A stretch of 64,000 nucleotides of DNA from Mesorhizobium sp. WSM3860 (GTDB lineage Bacteria; Pseudomonadota; Alphaproteobacteria; Rhizobiales; Rhizobiaceae), in the NCBI RefSeq assembly GCF_002294995.1, contig NZ_NSGF01000017.1, forward strand, positions 62,001 through 126,000, in the 5' to 3' direction. A program made the position numbers and the translations under genes. Under the pieces are notes generated by a model, which did not search any database, was not told where the DNA came from, and was given only the letters and a program-made list of their open reading frames with translations. Positions 63,599-64,000 of the stretch are shown piece by piece (position 1 is the first letter of the stretch; each line of letters starts with the position of its first letter).

Positions 63599-64000
63599 AT
63601 GAGCGCCAGGACCTGGACAGCTGTCGACGACTATGTCGTCTCCTCTCTTTTCGATGCGGATCCAGCGCTTGATGCGGTGCTTGCGGCTAACCGCGAGCAG
63701 GGCCTGCCGGCAATCGATGTCTCGGCCGCGCAAGGCAAAATGCTTTCGCTGCTGGTGCGCATTCGCGGTGCAAAAAAGGTGCTCGAGATCGGCACGCTCG
63801 GCGGCTATTCGACCATTTGGATGGCAAGGGGCCTGCCTGCCGACGGCAGAGTAGTGACGCTGGAGCTTGAGCCGCACCACGCCAAGGTGGCGCGCTCGAA
63901 CTTCGAGCGGGCAGGGGTTTCCGACAAGGTGGATCTGCGGCTCGGCCCAGCTCTTCAATCGCTAGCAGCGTTGGTCAGCGAAAATGCAGGTCCGTTCGAC
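63599..64000 (+). CDS. O-methyltransferase, 3'-truncated by the window edge
   Basis: The visible 134 residues match class I SAM-dependent O-methyltransferases of the caffeoyl-CoA/catechol type: LPAIDVSAAQGKMLSLLVRIR, the SAM motif VLEIGTLGGYSTIWMARGLP and RVVTLELEPHHAKVARSNFE. The acceptor is unknown. GAGGAA precedes the ATG. The frame is open at the right edge; a typical protein would need about 85 more residues. Confidence 0.85.
   Translation, partial: MSARTWTAVDDYVVSSLFDADPALDAVLAANREQGLPAIDVSAAQGKMLSLLVRIRGAKKVLEIGTLGGYSTIWMARGLPADGRVVTLELEPHHAKVARSNFERAGVSDKVDLRLGPALQSLAALVSENAGPFD

Overview
The window reads as chromosomal DNA of a Rhizobiales alphaproteobacterium, most likely Mesorhizobium or a close relative. 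This is an inference from the high GC content, from typical alphaproteobacterial genes (an NDUFA12-type complex I subunit, a BA14K-family protein, a 391-residue EF-Tu, DUF2155 and DUF2905 proteins), from rhizobial intergenic hairpin repeats, and from the gene order rlmB / tRNA-Tyr / tRNA-Gly / tuf / tRNA-Trp / secE / nusG / rplKAJL / rpoBC. No 16S gene or species marker is present, so the genus is not proven.

Layout. 1-6.2 kb: an AIM24-type protein cut by the left edge, a hydrolase divergent from an OhrR-type MarR regulator with a palindromic operator, panB-panC, NDUFA12, a secreted DUF2155 protein and an NTF2-like protein. 5.6-9.6 kb, minus strand: a DsbA-like oxidoreductase, then aroQ-accB-accC-aat. 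9.6-21 kb: envelope and RNA housekeeping genes (M48 protease with TPRs, aminotransferase, a frameshifted glutaminase, RNase E with a long leader, AMIN/amidase_3 amidase, PBP1A). 21-28.1 kb: prfB with an intact programmed frameshift site, a broken and an intact GFA-family gene, small secreted proteins, an OmpA-like lipoprotein, a DEAD-box helicase and NAD kinase. 28.3-33.8 kb: a five-gene polyamine/opine-type ABC transporter operon ending in a metallo-beta-lactamase-fold hydrolase, divergent from a TetR regulator. 33.8-36.3 kb: small membrane and secreted proteins around tRNA-Thr. 36.4-41.1 kb: an IclR regulator and the glyoxylate-to-glycerate pathway gcl-hyi-glxR. 41.1-64 kb: rlmB, three tRNAs, tuf, secE, nusG, four ribosomal protein genes and rpoBC, interrupted by two accessory stretches, with an O-methyltransferase cut by the right edge.

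How the parts work together. The last third is translation and transcription machinery under ribosomal-protein and attenuator-type control. The gcl cluster is a self-contained catabolic module with its own regulator and a palindromic operator. The ABC/MBL operon is an uptake module whose ligand cannot be named. The least explained element is a tandem pair of exported proteins (46226-49759), each made of two ClpP-like domains: the N-terminal domains keep the Ser/His pair, while the C-terminal domains have each lost a different half of it. Two probable frameshift-damaged genes (glsA and a GFA gene) and several structured intergenic repeats are also recorded.
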